Assembly (NCBI GenBank): GCA_016703895.1
Contig: JADJBE010000014.1
Location: forward strand, 1-37,296
Source of the DNA: Pseudomonadota bacterium
GTDB lineage: Bacteria > Pseudomonadota > Gammaproteobacteria > Steroidobacterales > Steroidobacteraceae
DNA: 37,296 nucleotides
Direction: 5' to 3'
Program-made: the position numbers and the translations under genes
Shown: positions 22,037 to 30,379 of the stretch, piece by piece
Numbering within the stretch: the stretch's first letter is position 1
How the letters are laid out: each line of letters opens with the position of its first letter
The notes under the pieces: model-generated
Databases searched by the model: none
Told to the model about the DNA's origin: nothing
The model's input: only the letters and a program-made list of their open reading frames with translations

Positions 22037-22642
22037 ATGGGATTTTTTAGCAATCTCACCGGCGGCGATCAACGTCGCGACATCCGCCAAGGCTACAAGC
22101 AGGCCAACGCGATGCTCGATGAGGGATACGGCAAAAGCCAAGGTTATTACGACCAGGCGAGCGGGCTGTTCGATCCCTACATGCAGCAGGGCGGGAAGGC
22201 TTCTGGCATGTACTCCGATCTGCTTGGCCTCAATGGCGCCGATGCGCGATCTTCTGCGCAGGGCGTTATCACCAGCGACCCGTTATTCCAGGGGCAGTTT
22301 GCATCAGACAGCAACGCCATGCTGCGGGCCATGAACGCGCGTGGTCAGGGGGCAGGTGGAGCGGCGGCGCTCGCTGGCCAGCGCGTCTTGCAGCAGAACT
22401 ACGGCCAATGGATGGATCGCTACAATCAGGCCGGGCAGCAAGGCTTCCAGGCCGCTAACGCGATGTCCGGGATCAAAGCCGCGCAGGGCGACAACGCCTA
22501 CGGGTTCGCAGCGACGAAGGCCAACAACGCGATGGGTCAAGCCAACGCGATGGGGGCAACGCGCAACGTAGGCATGAACAATTTACTTTCTGCTGTCGGC
22601 ACAGGATTGAATGCGTATAGCAAAATTTACAAACCCGTATAA
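22037..22642 (+). CDS. DNA-transfer/ejection protein (P22 gp7-like position)
   Basis: The 201-residue protein begins MGFFSNLTGGDQRRDIRQGY. It is Gly/Ala/Gln/Asn-rich with repeated short helices (YDQASGLFDPYMQQGGKASG; RGQGAGGAAALAGQRVLQQN; GNAMGQANAMG-like) and few charges, typical of internal virion proteins ejected with DNA. Such proteins form the first of the three P22-type ejection proteins. Good ribosome site (AGGAGCAACGC). The position after tail-hub genes and before two larger ejection proteins supports the call. Confidence 0.7.
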   Translation: MGFFSNLTGGDQRRDIRQGYKQANAMLDEGYGKSQGYYDQASGLFDPYMQQGGKASGMYSDLLGLNGADARSSAQGVITSDPLFQGQFASDSNAMLRAMNARGQGAGGAAALAGQRVLQQNYGQWMDRYNQAGQQGFQAANAMSGIKAAQGDNAYGFAATKANNAMGQANAMGATRNVGMNNLLSAVGTGLNAYSKIYKPV

Positions 22643-22656
22643 GGCGGCCGCATCGC

Positions 22657-23157
22657 ATGTACAAAGAATTTACGCGCGATCAAGTTGATGCTTCCGTGAT
22701 TTATGATCCAGTTAATGGAAGATTCTACAGAGTAAAACCGTGGAATGGCGAGAAGCCAGGAACGGAGTGCGGGTTCGTTTCTAATGGAGATGGGTATGTC
22801 AGAGTTTCAATAAGCGGGAGCCCAGTCTTAGCGCATCGAGCGGCATGGTTTATTTGTGCAGGAAGGTGGCCAACAACGCAGATTGACCATGTAAACGGAG
22901 ATCGCTCAGATAATAGGATCGAAAATCTGAGGGTCTGCACAATTTCTGAAAATAGATGGAACAGTAAAAAGAGAGTTAGAAATACTTCTGGATTTAAGGG
23001 GGTCTCGTGGGACGTTAATAGGAAAATGTGGATCGCTCAGATTATGGCGAACCGGAAGAACTACATGCTTGGTCGTTTTAAAACGCCAGAGGAAGCGCAT
23101 TTGGCATACATCGTAGCGGCAAATAGGCTGCATGGCGAATTTGCAAGGACCGAATGA
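22657..23157 (+). CDS. Free-standing HNH homing endonuclease with AP2 DNA-binding domain
   Basis: The 166-residue protein has an HNH_3-type nuclease core at about residues 55-100 (LAHRAAWFICAGRWPTTQID, then HVNGDRSDNRIENLR). A C-terminal AP2 domain follows (SGFKGVSWDVNRKMWIAQIM, GRFKTPEEAHLAYIVAANRL). It lies between two ejection-protein genes, is AT-richer than they are, and has no relation to their function. It is a selfish insertion in an intergenic junction, cutting allelic sites lacking it. Both domains look complete. Confidence 0.9.
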   Translation: MYKEFTRDQVDASVIYDPVNGRFYRVKPWNGEKPGTECGFVSNGDGYVRVSISGSPVLAHRAAWFICAGRWPTTQIDHVNGDRSDNRIENLRVCTISENRWNSKKRVRNTSGFKGVSWDVNRKMWIAQIMANRKNYMLGRFKTPEEAHLAYIVAANRLHGEFARTE

Positions 23158-23158
23158 C

Positions 23159-24469
23159 ATGAGCCGATATTTCGTCCCACTGACACAAGCGCAGCCGAAG
23201 AACGCGATGCTTGATTTCAGCCCCGTCAATCAAGGGTTGAACGCGATCGGCGAGGCCAAACAAACTGCGACCCGTAATGCCATGATGCAGCAGCAAATGG
23301 ACATGACGAAGGAGCAGCACGACTGGACGCGCAATAGAACTGAGAAGCAGGACGCGCGGACTGAAATGGAATGGTACGGCAAGGCCGCAATGGCGGTTGA
23401 TCGCATGAAGAAAGGAAGTCCGGAACGGAATGCTGCGTTTCAGAGAATCCTGCAACGCCACGGCGGGCAAGGGCTGACGCCGGAAGAAATGTCGCCGGAT
23501 ACAGGCCCGGCGATGCTGGCGGCGCAAGCGGGCATGTCGATTGATCCGCTGGAAGCAGAGGAAAAACGCCTCGGCATTGATTACAAGCGCGCTCAATTGG
23601 GTGCGTTGCGCGACGAACAGAGGCAGATGGCGGCGGTCAATGGTATGCTTACTGGAGCTGAGCAACCTGCAACGCCAACCCCAGAAGCGGTCCCGACAGA
23701 AGGCGCTGGACGGTTCGCGCAGCCTGCCGTCAATCCATCCAAACAGCCGTCAGTCGTATTCGGAAGCCGCGAACTGTCTCCACCCCAAGCCATGCAGGTT
23801 GCTACCACCATCGCTAAGCGCAATCCGGCGATGGCGAAGTACTTGATGGATGAGGTGAAGCGAGCACAGATAGAGCCTAAATTGTTGAGTATGGGAATTG
23901 ATCCGGCGAGTGCCGAGGGTCAAACCTACATGCTGACGGGCCGTCTCCCTGCGAAGGCCTACGAGAAGATGGCCAACTCTGCCAAGCGCGATGAATTAAC
24001 GGGCAAGGTGGATGCTGGCCTGACAAATCTGCTCGATTCGGCCAACACCACTAACGATACATCGTTTGAGAGTGCACTTGGTCCTTTCCAAGGATCCACA
24101 CCCGATAGCCTTGCCGGCGCTGTGCCTATCAACATTGCGCGCGTTTGGGGAGAAATCAGTAACTTCATGGGCGGTGGCAACATTAGCCCGAGCGAGGTGA
24201 GATCCAACATCACGGGCGCAACCGAAGCGCTCGCCGGAGCGATCAAACCTCTGATCCGTGGTCCCGGCGAGGGACCTTGGACGGACGCTGACCAATCCCG
24301 CCTCGTTTCGATCGTTGGCGACTTGGCACAGGCACGCAACAAAGACGAGTACCGTCGCCGCCTCAACTCAGTGCGTGATCGGGTACGCGCAAACTTCGGG
24401 CTTGATTTGAAGTTTGACGCAAAAGGCGAAGGCAATGACGCCTTACGCAAGAAATACGGACTCGAATGA
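23159..24469 (+). CDS. Ejection (pilot) protein, P22 gp16/gp20-like position
   Basis: The start is the ATG one base after the HNH stop, giving 436 residues, MSRYFVPLTQAQPKNAMLDF. The N-terminal 130 residues are long polar helices (QQQMDMTKEQHDWTRNRTEK), followed by a Pro-rich linker and a helical C-terminal half (TGATEALAGAIKPLIRGPGE). No lysozyme motif is visible. Long, helical, low-complexity proteins at this position are ejected to form the DNA conduit. It overlaps the next gene by four bases. Confidence 0.65.
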   Translation: MSRYFVPLTQAQPKNAMLDFSPVNQGLNAIGEAKQTATRNAMMQQQMDMTKEQHDWTRNRTEKQDARTEMEWYGKAAMAVDRMKKGSPERNAAFQRILQRHGGQGLTPEEMSPDTGPAMLAAQAGMSIDPLEAEEKRLGIDYKRAQLGALRDEQRQMAAVNGMLTGAEQPATPTPEAVPTEGAGRFAQPAVNPSKQPSVVFGSRELSPPQAMQVATTIAKRNPAMAKYLMDEVKRAQIEPKLLSMGIDPASAEGQTYMLTGRLPAKAYEKMANSAKRDELTGKVDAGLTNLLDSANTTNDTSFESALGPFQGSTPDSLAGAVPINIARVWGEISNFMGGGNISPSEVRSNITGATEALAGAIKPLIRGPGEGPWTDADQSRLVSIVGDLAQARNKDEYRRRLNSVRDRVRANFGLDLKFDAKGEGNDALRKKYGLE

Positions 24470-26196
24470 TGACTGATATTGCCAAGGTAAAGCGCAACAT
24501 ATCCCGCATGATCGAAGCGCGTGCGCCGGAAAGCGACATTGATGCATACCTCGCGTCGGAAGGCATCAATGTCGCTCAGTTGCAGTCAGCAAGCCTAGAT
24601 CAGAGCACGCCGCAAGCGCCACAGCATGCGCAGCAACGGTCGATGGCTTGGTCGGACGTTCCAGGGCAGGCTGCACAAAACCTCGTCCCGAGCGCCAAGC
24701 GGTTTGTCGATAATGTCACCTATCCCATCCGCCATCCCGTAGAAACGGCGACCGCTATCAAGGATGTTGGCGTTGGGCTTGGATCCAAGGCGCTTGAGAC
24801 AATTGGGTTTGAACAGGATCCAAGACGGCAAGAGGCTGTTGATGCCGTGGGCAAGTTCGTCATGGACCGCTACGGCAGTCTGGACGCATTCAAGCAAACG
24901 CTGGCGACCGATCCCGTGGGGGCGCTGGCAGACATCTCTCTTGTATTGACGGGCGGCGGCGCTGCGGTAGCGCGGACCCCTGGCGTCGTCGGCACGGCAG
25001 CGCAGACGGTTGGTAAGGTGGGACGCACAATAGATCCCCTGATGGCAGCGGGTAAGGCGGCGGGAAAGGTTGCGCAAGGAGCGGGACGGTTCTCTGCGGC
25101 GGCACTAGGCTTGACGACCGGGGCGGGCACAACGCCCGTCCAGACGGCGTTCCGGGCTGGGCGTGAAGGCAATAATGCGTTTCGCCAGCACATGCGCGGA
25201 CAGCGCCCCTTGAGCGATGCAGTGGACATGGCAGAAAGCGCGGTTGGGAGCCTGCGCGCAGACCGAAGTGCTGCTTACAATGCTGGCATGCAGAGCGTAC
25301 GCTCGTCGCAATCCTATATAAACCCGTCGCCAATTCTTGGTGTCATGAACAGAGCCCGCCATGCGATAGAGCGTAACGGGTTCGTCAAGGACCCCAAGGC
25401 TCTCAAGGTGGTTCAGGACGCCAGGACTTTGTTTGACGAATTGGTCGATTTGCGCGGCGGGCTAATGACCATCGAGGACTTGGACGACTTCAAGCAAGCG
25501 CTCTACAACGGTAGCAGTTCGCTGGAGCCCGGATCCAATGCGCAGCGCGTGGCGCGCAACATGTCAAACGCGGTCAAGTCCACAATCATCAAGACTGATC
25601 CGCAATACGCAGAAACGATGGCCGATTACAGCCGCGCCAGCGACCAGTTAAACGAAATGCGCCGCACGCTTTCTATCAACGAGAAAGCCACAACAGATAC
25701 GACGCTGCGCAAGCTTCAATCGTCGCAGCGCGATAACGTCAATACGAATTTCGGGCAGCGCCGTGCGTTGGTGGATGATTTGGCGCAATATGAGCCAGAC
25801 TTGCCTTATGTGCTCGCCGGTCAATCTATGTCGGGTCTAGAGCCTCGTGGGCTTGCTCGTGTAGGGACTGGTCTTGGGGCCATATACGGCGCTGTGAACC
25901 TGGACCCGACAGCGCTCGCTGTCATGCCACTAACATCGCCCCGCGGCGTTGGCGAAGCGGCGCATGCTGCGGGACGCGTGGCGGGTGGTGTTGAGCGTTC
26001 TGCAACAGCGGCGGCCAGGGTGTCGGGTCTCGATCGCTTGCCGCCGTCTACTGTTCCTGTTGCTGCAAGGGCGGCGCGGGCAGTTGGTGAGGGGACGCAG
26101 CCGCTTCGCGGATCCATGGATACGACATGGACTGACGCGCTGACGCAAGCCGAAATAAATCGCCTGCTTGCAGAAGAAGGCAAGGCACGGCGCTAA
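24466..26196 (+). CDS. Large ejection protein with glycine zipper-like segments
   Basis: The 576-residue protein begins MMTDIAKVKRNISRMIEARA. Residues 80-200 have repeated Gly/Ala-rich hydrophobic stretches (LADISLVLTGGGAAVARTPG; VGTAAQTVGKVGRTIDPLMA; AGKAAGKVAQGAGRF) that could insert into membranes. The middle holds long helices. Near the end come LARVGTGLGAIYGAVNLDPT and an Arg/Ala-rich tail. This fits the largest ejection protein of P22-like phages (gp16 is 609 residues). Transglycosylase motifs are not evident. The stop is convergent with a small antisense gene (overlap 26193-26196). Confidence 0.65.
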   Translation: MMTDIAKVKRNISRMIEARAPESDIDAYLASEGINVAQLQSASLDQSTPQAPQHAQQRSMAWSDVPGQAAQNLVPSAKRFVDNVTYPIRHPVETATAIKDVGVGLGSKALETIGFEQDPRRQEAVDAVGKFVMDRYGSLDAFKQTLATDPVGALADISLVLTGGGAAVARTPGVVGTAAQTVGKVGRTIDPLMAAGKAAGKVAQGAGRFSAAALGLTTGAGTTPVQTAFRAGREGNNAFRQHMRGQRPLSDAVDMAESAVGSLRADRSAAYNAGMQSVRSSQSYINPSPILGVMNRARHAIERNGFVKDPKALKVVQDARTLFDELVDLRGGLMTIEDLDDFKQALYNGSSSLEPGSNAQRVARNMSNAVKSTIIKTDPQYAETMADYSRASDQLNEMRRTLSINEKATTDTTLRKLQSSQRDNVNTNFGQRRALVDDLAQYEPDLPYVLAGQSMSGLEPRGLARVGTGLGAIYGAVNLDPTALAVMPLTSPRGVGEAAHAAGRVAGGVERSATAAARVSGLDRLPPSTVPVAARAARAVGEGTQPLRGSMDTTWTDALTQAEINRLLAEEGKARR

Positions 26197-26351
26197 TCAT
26201 CCGCGTCCTTTTTCTCTAGTGCTTCTATGCGCTTCAAGAGCGTTAGGTTCGTATCTCTCAGAGAGCGTATCCGGTCGTACAGACGAACGATTGCGATTCC
26301 AAATATCGCCAGAAAGAAACCGTGCCACTGGATAGCCGTCAATCCGAGCAT
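26193..26351 (-). CDS. Small membrane protein with coiled coil, antisense in the virion operon
   Basis: This 52-residue protein begins MLGLTAIQWHGFFLAIFGIA. One membrane span (about residues 8-25) is followed by a coiled coil (RLYDRIRSLRDTNLTLLKRI) and an acidic end (KKDADD). It is encoded on the minus strand in the only sizeable gap of the virion module, between the large ejection protein and the tail fibre. The amphipathic pattern makes it more than chance. It might be a moron-type lysogeny gene or a spanin/holin accessory. I see no clear promoter. Confidence 0.5.
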   Translation of the reverse strand: MLGLTAIQWHGFFLAIFGIAIVRLYDRIRSLRDTNLTLLKRIEALEKKDADD

Positions 26352-26397
26352 GAAAACCACCCCTTCAATGCGCGCCTAAATTGTATGAGGCCCCTCA

Positions 26398-27717
26398 ATG
26401 ACTGATTCCGTAGCTGTATTCTCGCCCGGCACACGCATTACTGACAATGCTACCGGTGCGGTTGTGTCAGGAGCACTGCTTGAATTCTACGACGCCGATA
26501 CGACAAATCCTAAAACAGTTTACGCAGATAAAGAATTGGCAACACCGCTTGGAACGAGCGTCACATGCGATTCGCTAGGATACCCCACGTCGGACGGCAC
26601 CACCAAGACGCAGATTTACGTTGGCACACCGGCATACAAGATCGTTGCAAAGACAAGCGCCGGCGTCGTGATCTGGGCGCATGATAACATCAGTGGGGCG
26701 GTCAAAGTCATAGACCCTGGCGATTTGTCGGTAATCGCGACGACGCCGGTGGTTACAAAGTCGCTCAATTACATCATTGTGCCGGAGGATCAGAGCACCG
26801 AATTCGTCGGCAACTGCTCGTCGGGTGACGTGACGTTCACGCTGCCGTCTGCGGTTGATGTTGGTGATGGCTGGTTTGTCTCAGTTCAGCATGCCGGAAG
26901 CGCCAATCAGGTTCTGATCAACAGCACATCGAGCCAGACAATCAGTTCTGGTTCGGCGAATTACGATACGGTTCTGCCGCTCTCGTTGTCAGGTGAGAGT
27001 GTGAAAATCACGTCCGACGGTGGTAACTGGCGCATCTCAAGCCACACATCACCGCACGTCAAAAGCGCTCATGGGATCATCACAGTTGTTGACCGTTTGA
27101 CCGCTCCACCCGGCAGTGAAGTTAACGGCGCGTTTTATTTGATTAGTGGCCCCCCGTCGGGAAGCTGGGCGGCGTTCGCTGAAAACGATGTTGTCCAATA
27201 CACGTCGAGTGCCTGGGTGCGGTTTGTGCCGCATGAGGGATGGCAGGTGTGGGTCGCTGATGAAGGTCTCCACTACACCTATGCAGGCGGAGCGTGGACG
27301 TCGAGAATTGCAACGGCAGATCGTCCGGGTATAGTCGAAAAGGCTGTGCAAACCGAGGTCGAGACCGAAGCGCCTGAAAAATATCCTGATGCGTCACTGA
27401 TCCGGCACCATCCTGGCGTTGCAAAGGCGTGGGTGCAGGGCAGCGGCGGGACAATACAGGCAGATTACGGTGTGTCTAGTCTCACGAACAATTCAAACGG
27501 AGACTACACCATTGCTTTCGATACGGCCTTCTCGTCGGCCAACTACGCCCATCCGACATCATCGTCGGCCAATGACAGTCATGGTGGCTATGCGTTGTGG
27601 CAGTTTGCTGGCGTTGCACCAACGACGCTAGAGTGCAGATTTCGATCTGGTGTCGGAGACGACGAGGGAATCGGCAACGTGGCACGCTATACCGTAGCAT
27701 TTTTCGGTGATCAGTGA
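26398..27717 (+). CDS. Tail fibre/tailspike-type protein with DUF2793 domain
   Basis: The 439-residue protein begins MTDSVAVFSPGTRITDNATG. Residues 1-95 form a head-binding type domain (GALLEFYDADTTNPKTVYAD; VTCDSLGYPTSDGT). Residues 115-210 are a beta domain. Residues 225-305 match DUF2793 (DRLTAPPGSEVNGAFYLISG; SGSWAAFAENDVVQYTSSAW, VPHEGWQVWVADEGL). The C-terminal 90 residues are a small receptor-binding-like knob (NYAHPTSSSANDSHGGYALW). It lies where P22 has its tailspike gene, but no beta-helix enzyme domain is visible, so this is a fibre rather than an endorhamnosidase. Receptor unknown. Confidence 0.8.
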   Translation: MTDSVAVFSPGTRITDNATGAVVSGALLEFYDADTTNPKTVYADKELATPLGTSVTCDSLGYPTSDGTTKTQIYVGTPAYKIVAKTSAGVVIWAHDNISGAVKVIDPGDLSVIATTPVVTKSLNYIIVPEDQSTEFVGNCSSGDVTFTLPSAVDVGDGWFVSVQHAGSANQVLINSTSSQTISSGSANYDTVLPLSLSGESVKITSDGGNWRISSHTSPHVKSAHGIITVVDRLTAPPGSEVNGAFYLISGPPSGSWAAFAENDVVQYTSSAWVRFVPHEGWQVWVADEGLHYTYAGGAWTSRIATADRPGIVEKAVQTEVETEAPEKYPDASLIRHHPGVAKAWVQGSGGTIQADYGVSSLTNNSNGDYTIAFDTAFSSANYAHPTSSSANDSHGGYALWQFAGVAPTTLECRFRSGVGDDEGIGNVARYTVAFFGDQ

Positions 27718-28142
27718 CGCGCAGGTTTATCAGCACATCCGCGACAGGCGGTGTCGTAATCACGTGCCCCGCTCCGCAGTGTCTCCAGCATCTAAAGCAT
27801 GGCCGCCGCTGGCCTGATGCAACTGGCGCATGGATTGAACAGCAGATCGAACGGCAAGTCGCCGAGGGCATATCAGCTGACATTGCGGCGCGATGGGTGC
27901 GCGCCATGCAGTGGGGCGGGTTGAGCAATCATGAAGCGCTGTGGCTAATCGCGGATAGGGATTGCCGAAAACTAGGCTCCGCAACGGAGCTTGTAGATGC
28001 GTCTGAAGTGCCAATCGATCTAACGCATCGAGATGCGTGGCGGCGCTCCCACAATGGGGGGCCGATCTGGATCGATGCAAAACTAGCCCGGAAAATCGAC
28101 GAAGAACGGATGTGGAGGGCCTACGATGCGTCCAAATCATAA
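27714..28142 (+). CDS. Hypothetical phage protein downstream of the tail fibre
   Basis: The 142-residue protein has a GTG start overlapping the fibre stop (GTGA). It begins VTRRFISTSATGGVVITCPA and contains a helical middle (ISADIAARWVRAMQWGGLSN). The end DLTHRDAWRRSHNGGPIWID and KLARKIDEERMWRAYDA is shared by many rhizobial phage proteins placed after fibre genes. The DAWR block is conserved but has no known function to me; a fibre chaperone or tail assembly role is plausible from position. Confidence 0.6.
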   Translation: MTRRFISTSATGGVVITCPAPQCLQHLKHGRRWPDATGAWIEQQIERQVAEGISADIAARWVRAMQWGGLSNHEALWLIADRDCRKLGSATELVDASEVPIDLTHRDAWRRSHNGGPIWIDAKLARKIDEERMWRAYDASKS

Positions 28143-28437
28143 GCGCGGATACTACACAAAAGACGGCGCTGTTATTCACGCCAAGAAATGCCCGGAGGGT
28201 GCGCGCGAGATCACGCAAGATGAAGCGGATGCAATTCTAGCGGCGCGGCCACAGCAGATCAGCACTCCGCCACAGTCAACCGACACCACCGCCTATGAGG
28301 AACTCGTGCGCATGGTCCAGATCATTGCGCAAAAGTACGACGAACAGGCGATTGAAATCGCGCGGCAGCGGTCAACGATTGATGCGATCCTGAAAGCCAA
28401 AATTCCCTTGGACGTAAAGCAGGAGCGCGTTGCATGA
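28126..28437 (+). CDS. Small coiled-coil protein
   Basis: The 103-residue protein begins MRPNHKRGYYTKDGAVIHAK and contains Cys once. Residues 55-95 are a coiled coil (LVRMVQIIAQKYDEQAIEIA, RQRSTIDAILKAK). It overlaps both neighbours. The layout resembles small proteins between tail fibre and lysis genes in related phages; no function assigned. Confidence 0.55.
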   Translation: MRPNHKRGYYTKDGAVIHAKKCPEGAREITQDEADAILAARPQQISTPPQSTDTTAYEELVRMVQIIAQKYDEQAIEIARQRSTIDAILKAKIPLDVKQERVA

Positions 28438-29198
28438 CGATACCCGCCGCCGTCCGCAACAAAAATCCCGGCGCTATGGAGCCAGGGTTTGCATCAAAGC
28501 GCATGGGATCGACAAGCTTTGAGAAGCTGCGCTGGACTGATGCTAAGGGCAAGACGAGAACGAACAAGTGCGCGACGTTCCCAACGCATCAACATGGAGC
28601 GGCAGCGATGTTTATCCTGCTGTCTGAGGGCAAATATTACCGGGGAAAGCCGATCGAAGATGCCATTCGCACTTGGTGCGGGGGCTATTGGGCGTCGGAC
28701 TACATCGACCACATGTGTCAAGCGACAGGGCTTAAGCCAACGTCACTACTCACGGCAGAGCGCGTCCAAGACCCTGACATTGCGGTTCCAATCGCGCGTG
28801 CGATTGCTCGCTGGGAGCGTGGTAGCTACGCCGAACAGCTCACCGAGGATGAGTGGATCAAATCTCACGGCATGGCATTCGGCGGGGCGGTAGCGCCCGA
28901 GCCTACGCCAGACAACGACGTGCCGTTTCAAACGCCGGAAGGCAAAGACCGTGAGGCGCTGGAAGCCGCGGCAAAAGTAGCGGTTCCCGTCGCCGTTGGT
29001 GTGACTGGAACTTCGGTTTCAGTGCCTACCATTCCGGTTCCACCTGATCTCACGCCGGTTTCGTCGTGGAAAGTCTTCGGCGATCAGATCGGTTCAATTG
29101 TTTCATGGGGCTGGGGCAATCCGTATCTCGTGGGCGGGTGCCTCGCGGTGCTCGTTAGCGTTTGGGCAGGGCCATCGTTAATCAAGAGGTTCTCATGA
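28434..29198 (+). CDS. Probable peptidoglycan hydrolase (endolysin candidate) with C-terminal membrane helix
   Basis: The 254-residue protein begins MTIPAAVRNKNPGAMEPGFA. The opening AAVRNKNPGAM, the following FPTHQHGAAAMFILLSEGKY (with KYYRGKPIEDAIRTWCGG) and AIARWERG form a lysozyme-like family common in rhizobial phages (NPGAM proteins), with Glu16 or Asp residues as possible catalytic acids. Residues 160-225 are a Pro/Ala linker. Residues 228-250 form a membrane span (LVGGCLAVLVSVWAGPSLI). It lies immediately before the spanin pair, the expected place for an endolysin. A C-terminal anchor is unusual. Enzyme call inferred, not proven. Confidence 0.6.
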   Translation: MTIPAAVRNKNPGAMEPGFASKRMGSTSFEKLRWTDAKGKTRTNKCATFPTHQHGAAAMFILLSEGKYYRGKPIEDAIRTWCGGYWASDYIDHMCQATGLKPTSLLTAERVQDPDIAVPIARAIARWERGSYAEQLTEDEWIKSHGMAFGGAVAPEPTPDNDVPFQTPEGKDREALEAAAKVAVPVAVGVTGTSVSVPTIPVPPDLTPVSSWKVFGDQIGSIVSWGWGNPYLVGGCLAVLVSVWAGPSLIKRFS

Positions 29199-29449
29199 CC
29201 TGGATGATGTCAGTGCTCATGCCGTGGTGGCGCATCATCGTCAGCGGCGTTGTCGTATCTGTGTTTGTTGGGAGTTGCGTTGTGCGTGATCGAAAAATTG
29301 AAAAGCGCGGCGCAGACAAGGTTTTGGCCGCTGGCAAATCAGCAGGAACCAAAGCCAATGCCGAAAATCTCGACGTGCGCCGCCGTGCTTCTCAGCCTGG
29401 TTCTTTTGGCCGGCTGCTCGAAGAATCTTGCCGTGATTGCGACCCCTGA
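29195..29449 (+). CDS. Inner-membrane spanin (Rz-like)
   Basis: This 84-residue protein begins MTWMMSVLMPWWRIIVSGVV. The N-terminal span (about 10-30) is followed by a charged helical periplasmic part (DRKIEKRGADKVLAAGKSAG; AENLDVRRRASQPG). The outer spanin is encoded in another frame inside its 3' half, the arrangement of lambda Rz/Rz1. It joins inner and outer membranes in the last step of lysis. The periplasmic region is short for an i-spanin. Start fixed by ATGA overlap with the hydrolase gene. Confidence 0.7.
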   Translation: MTWMMSVLMPWWRIIVSGVVVSVFVGSCVVRDRKIEKRGADKVLAAGKSAGTKANAENLDVRRRASQPGSFGRLLEESCRDCDP

Positions 29450-29588
29450 ACTTTGTCGGGATTGGCAGCACATGACAGTCTCGAAATCTGATAAAATTAC
29501 GGAACCAACGGCATCCCAAATCGAGGCGAGTAACAAGAGCCGTCCGGCCTGGGGATGTGCATACGGTCGCAACGAAGCAAAGGGATAA
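29358..29588 (+). CDS. Outer-membrane spanin lipoprotein (Rz1-like), nested
   Basis: The 76-residue protein begins MPKISTCAAVLLSLVLLAGC, a textbook lipoprotein signal with lipobox LLAGC and Cys20 as the lipidated residue. The mature part is polar with two further Cys, ending RPAWGCAYGRNEAKG, and contains SKSDKITEPTASQIEASNKS, common in alphaproteobacterial phage o-spanins. The gene starts inside the i-spanin gene, +1 frame, and runs 139 bases past its stop. Outer-membrane partner for lysis. Confidence 0.75.
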   Translation: MPKISTCAAVLLSLVLLAGCSKNLAVIATPELCRDWQHMTVSKSDKITEPTASQIEASNKSRPAWGCAYGRNEAKG

Positions 29589-29634
29589 AATCAACCGAGT
29601 GGAGTGATACAAATGGTTAGAGGCGCGACGATAA

Positions 29635-30159
29635 ATGACTTACCCGATCTGGGACGATCATGCGCCCCATCATCACCCCTTGAGCGCGCCATCACCGACG
29701 CGCTCGACAGGAAACGCAGCACCGCACGGCGATCTGAGGGAGAGCGTAGCAATCCTACGGGAGAGCATGGCGCGCCTCGAAGAGAGGCATACGGGCCTCA
29801 GCCACTACGTCTACGACAGGATGCGCGCACATCACGATCGGCTGATAATCGGAGACGACAAGATGGGGCGGTTGAGCCAGGACGCGGTAGAGACCAAACG
29901 CCAAGTGCTCGCGAACTCCGAGTCAATAGCAACGATGCGAGCGTCTCACGACGGTACGCATGGGCAGGTGTCGGAGATGCGCGCGGTAGCAGTATCCCAA
30001 GCCATTGCGATGGAGAACCGCCGCGAAGACCGCAAGGAAATCGCGAAGTTGCTGCTGTGGGGGATATTCATCATCGTCGTTCTCGGGGCGATCACGGGCC
30101 ACATTCCGAAAGAACGCCTCGAGGCTCTACAGCATCTCAAAATGCTGCCGGGGCTCTAA
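29635..30159 (+). CDS. Coiled-coil protein with C-terminal membrane helix, possible holin or lysis accessory
   Basis: The 174-residue protein begins MTYPIWDDHAPHHHPLSAPS. A Pro/His/Ser-rich N-terminus is followed by a long coiled coil (LRESVAILRESMARLEERHT; LGQDAVETK-like) from about 32 to 135, and by one membrane span near 140-157 (LLLWGIFIIVVLGAITG). A polar tail closes it. A frame in another register (from 29604) is open but lacks this logic. Located after the spanins, it may be a holin or a membrane-attached regulator; single C-terminal-span holins exist, but the call is tentative. Confidence 0.55.
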   Translation: MTYPIWDDHAPHHHPLSAPSPTRSTGNAAPHGDLRESVAILRESMARLEERHTGLSHYVYDRMRAHHDRLIIGDDKMGRLSQDAVETKRQVLANSESIATMRASHDGTHGQVSEMRAVAVSQAIAMENRREDRKEIAKLLLWGIFIIVVLGAITGHIPKERLEALQHLKMLPGL

Positions 30160-30182
30160 CGGATGGCTGCTGGATATTCCGC

Positions 30183-30278
30183 GTGGCAGGCTGGCGTAAA
30201 CGGCTTCATCTGCCAGACTCTATATTGGTGCCTGTTGCCGCTATAGCGGTGGTGCTCGTGCTGAATGCTGTGGTGTGA
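30183..30278 (+). CDS. Possible 31-residue membrane peptide
   Basis: From a GTG the frame reads MAGWRKRLHLPDSILVPVAA, then IAVVLVLNAVV and stop: a basic start followed by one hydrophobic span, like a small holin-type peptide. No ribosome site precedes the GTG, so this may only be the tail of another frame. It is the last + strand candidate before the mobile element. Confidence 0.25.
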   Translation: MAGWRKRLHLPDSILVPVAAIAVVLVLNAVV

Positions 30279-30350
30279 TTACACTACCGATTGATGGAAC
30301 GGTTGCCCGCGTGGCGGCGGAGTGACGAACACGAATGCGGCATAATAAAA

Positions 30351-30372
30351 GGGAATTATATAGTTCACTCCC
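30351..30372 (+). repeat. Left terminal inverted repeat
   Basis: GGGAATTATATA-GTTC-ACTCCC. Identical over 22 bases to 3872-3893 and an inverted match to 32364-32385 with two mismatches, which lie at the centre of the repeat. Confidence 0.9.
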
Positions 30373-30379
30373 GAGCGCA

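Noticed and set aside
29604..30278. 224-residue + strand ORF overlapping the coiled-coil membrane protein
   Set aside because: Its translation is Arg/Ser-rich with no pattern, while the 29635 frame shows coiled coil plus membrane span; only the last 31 residues were kept as a weak candidate.
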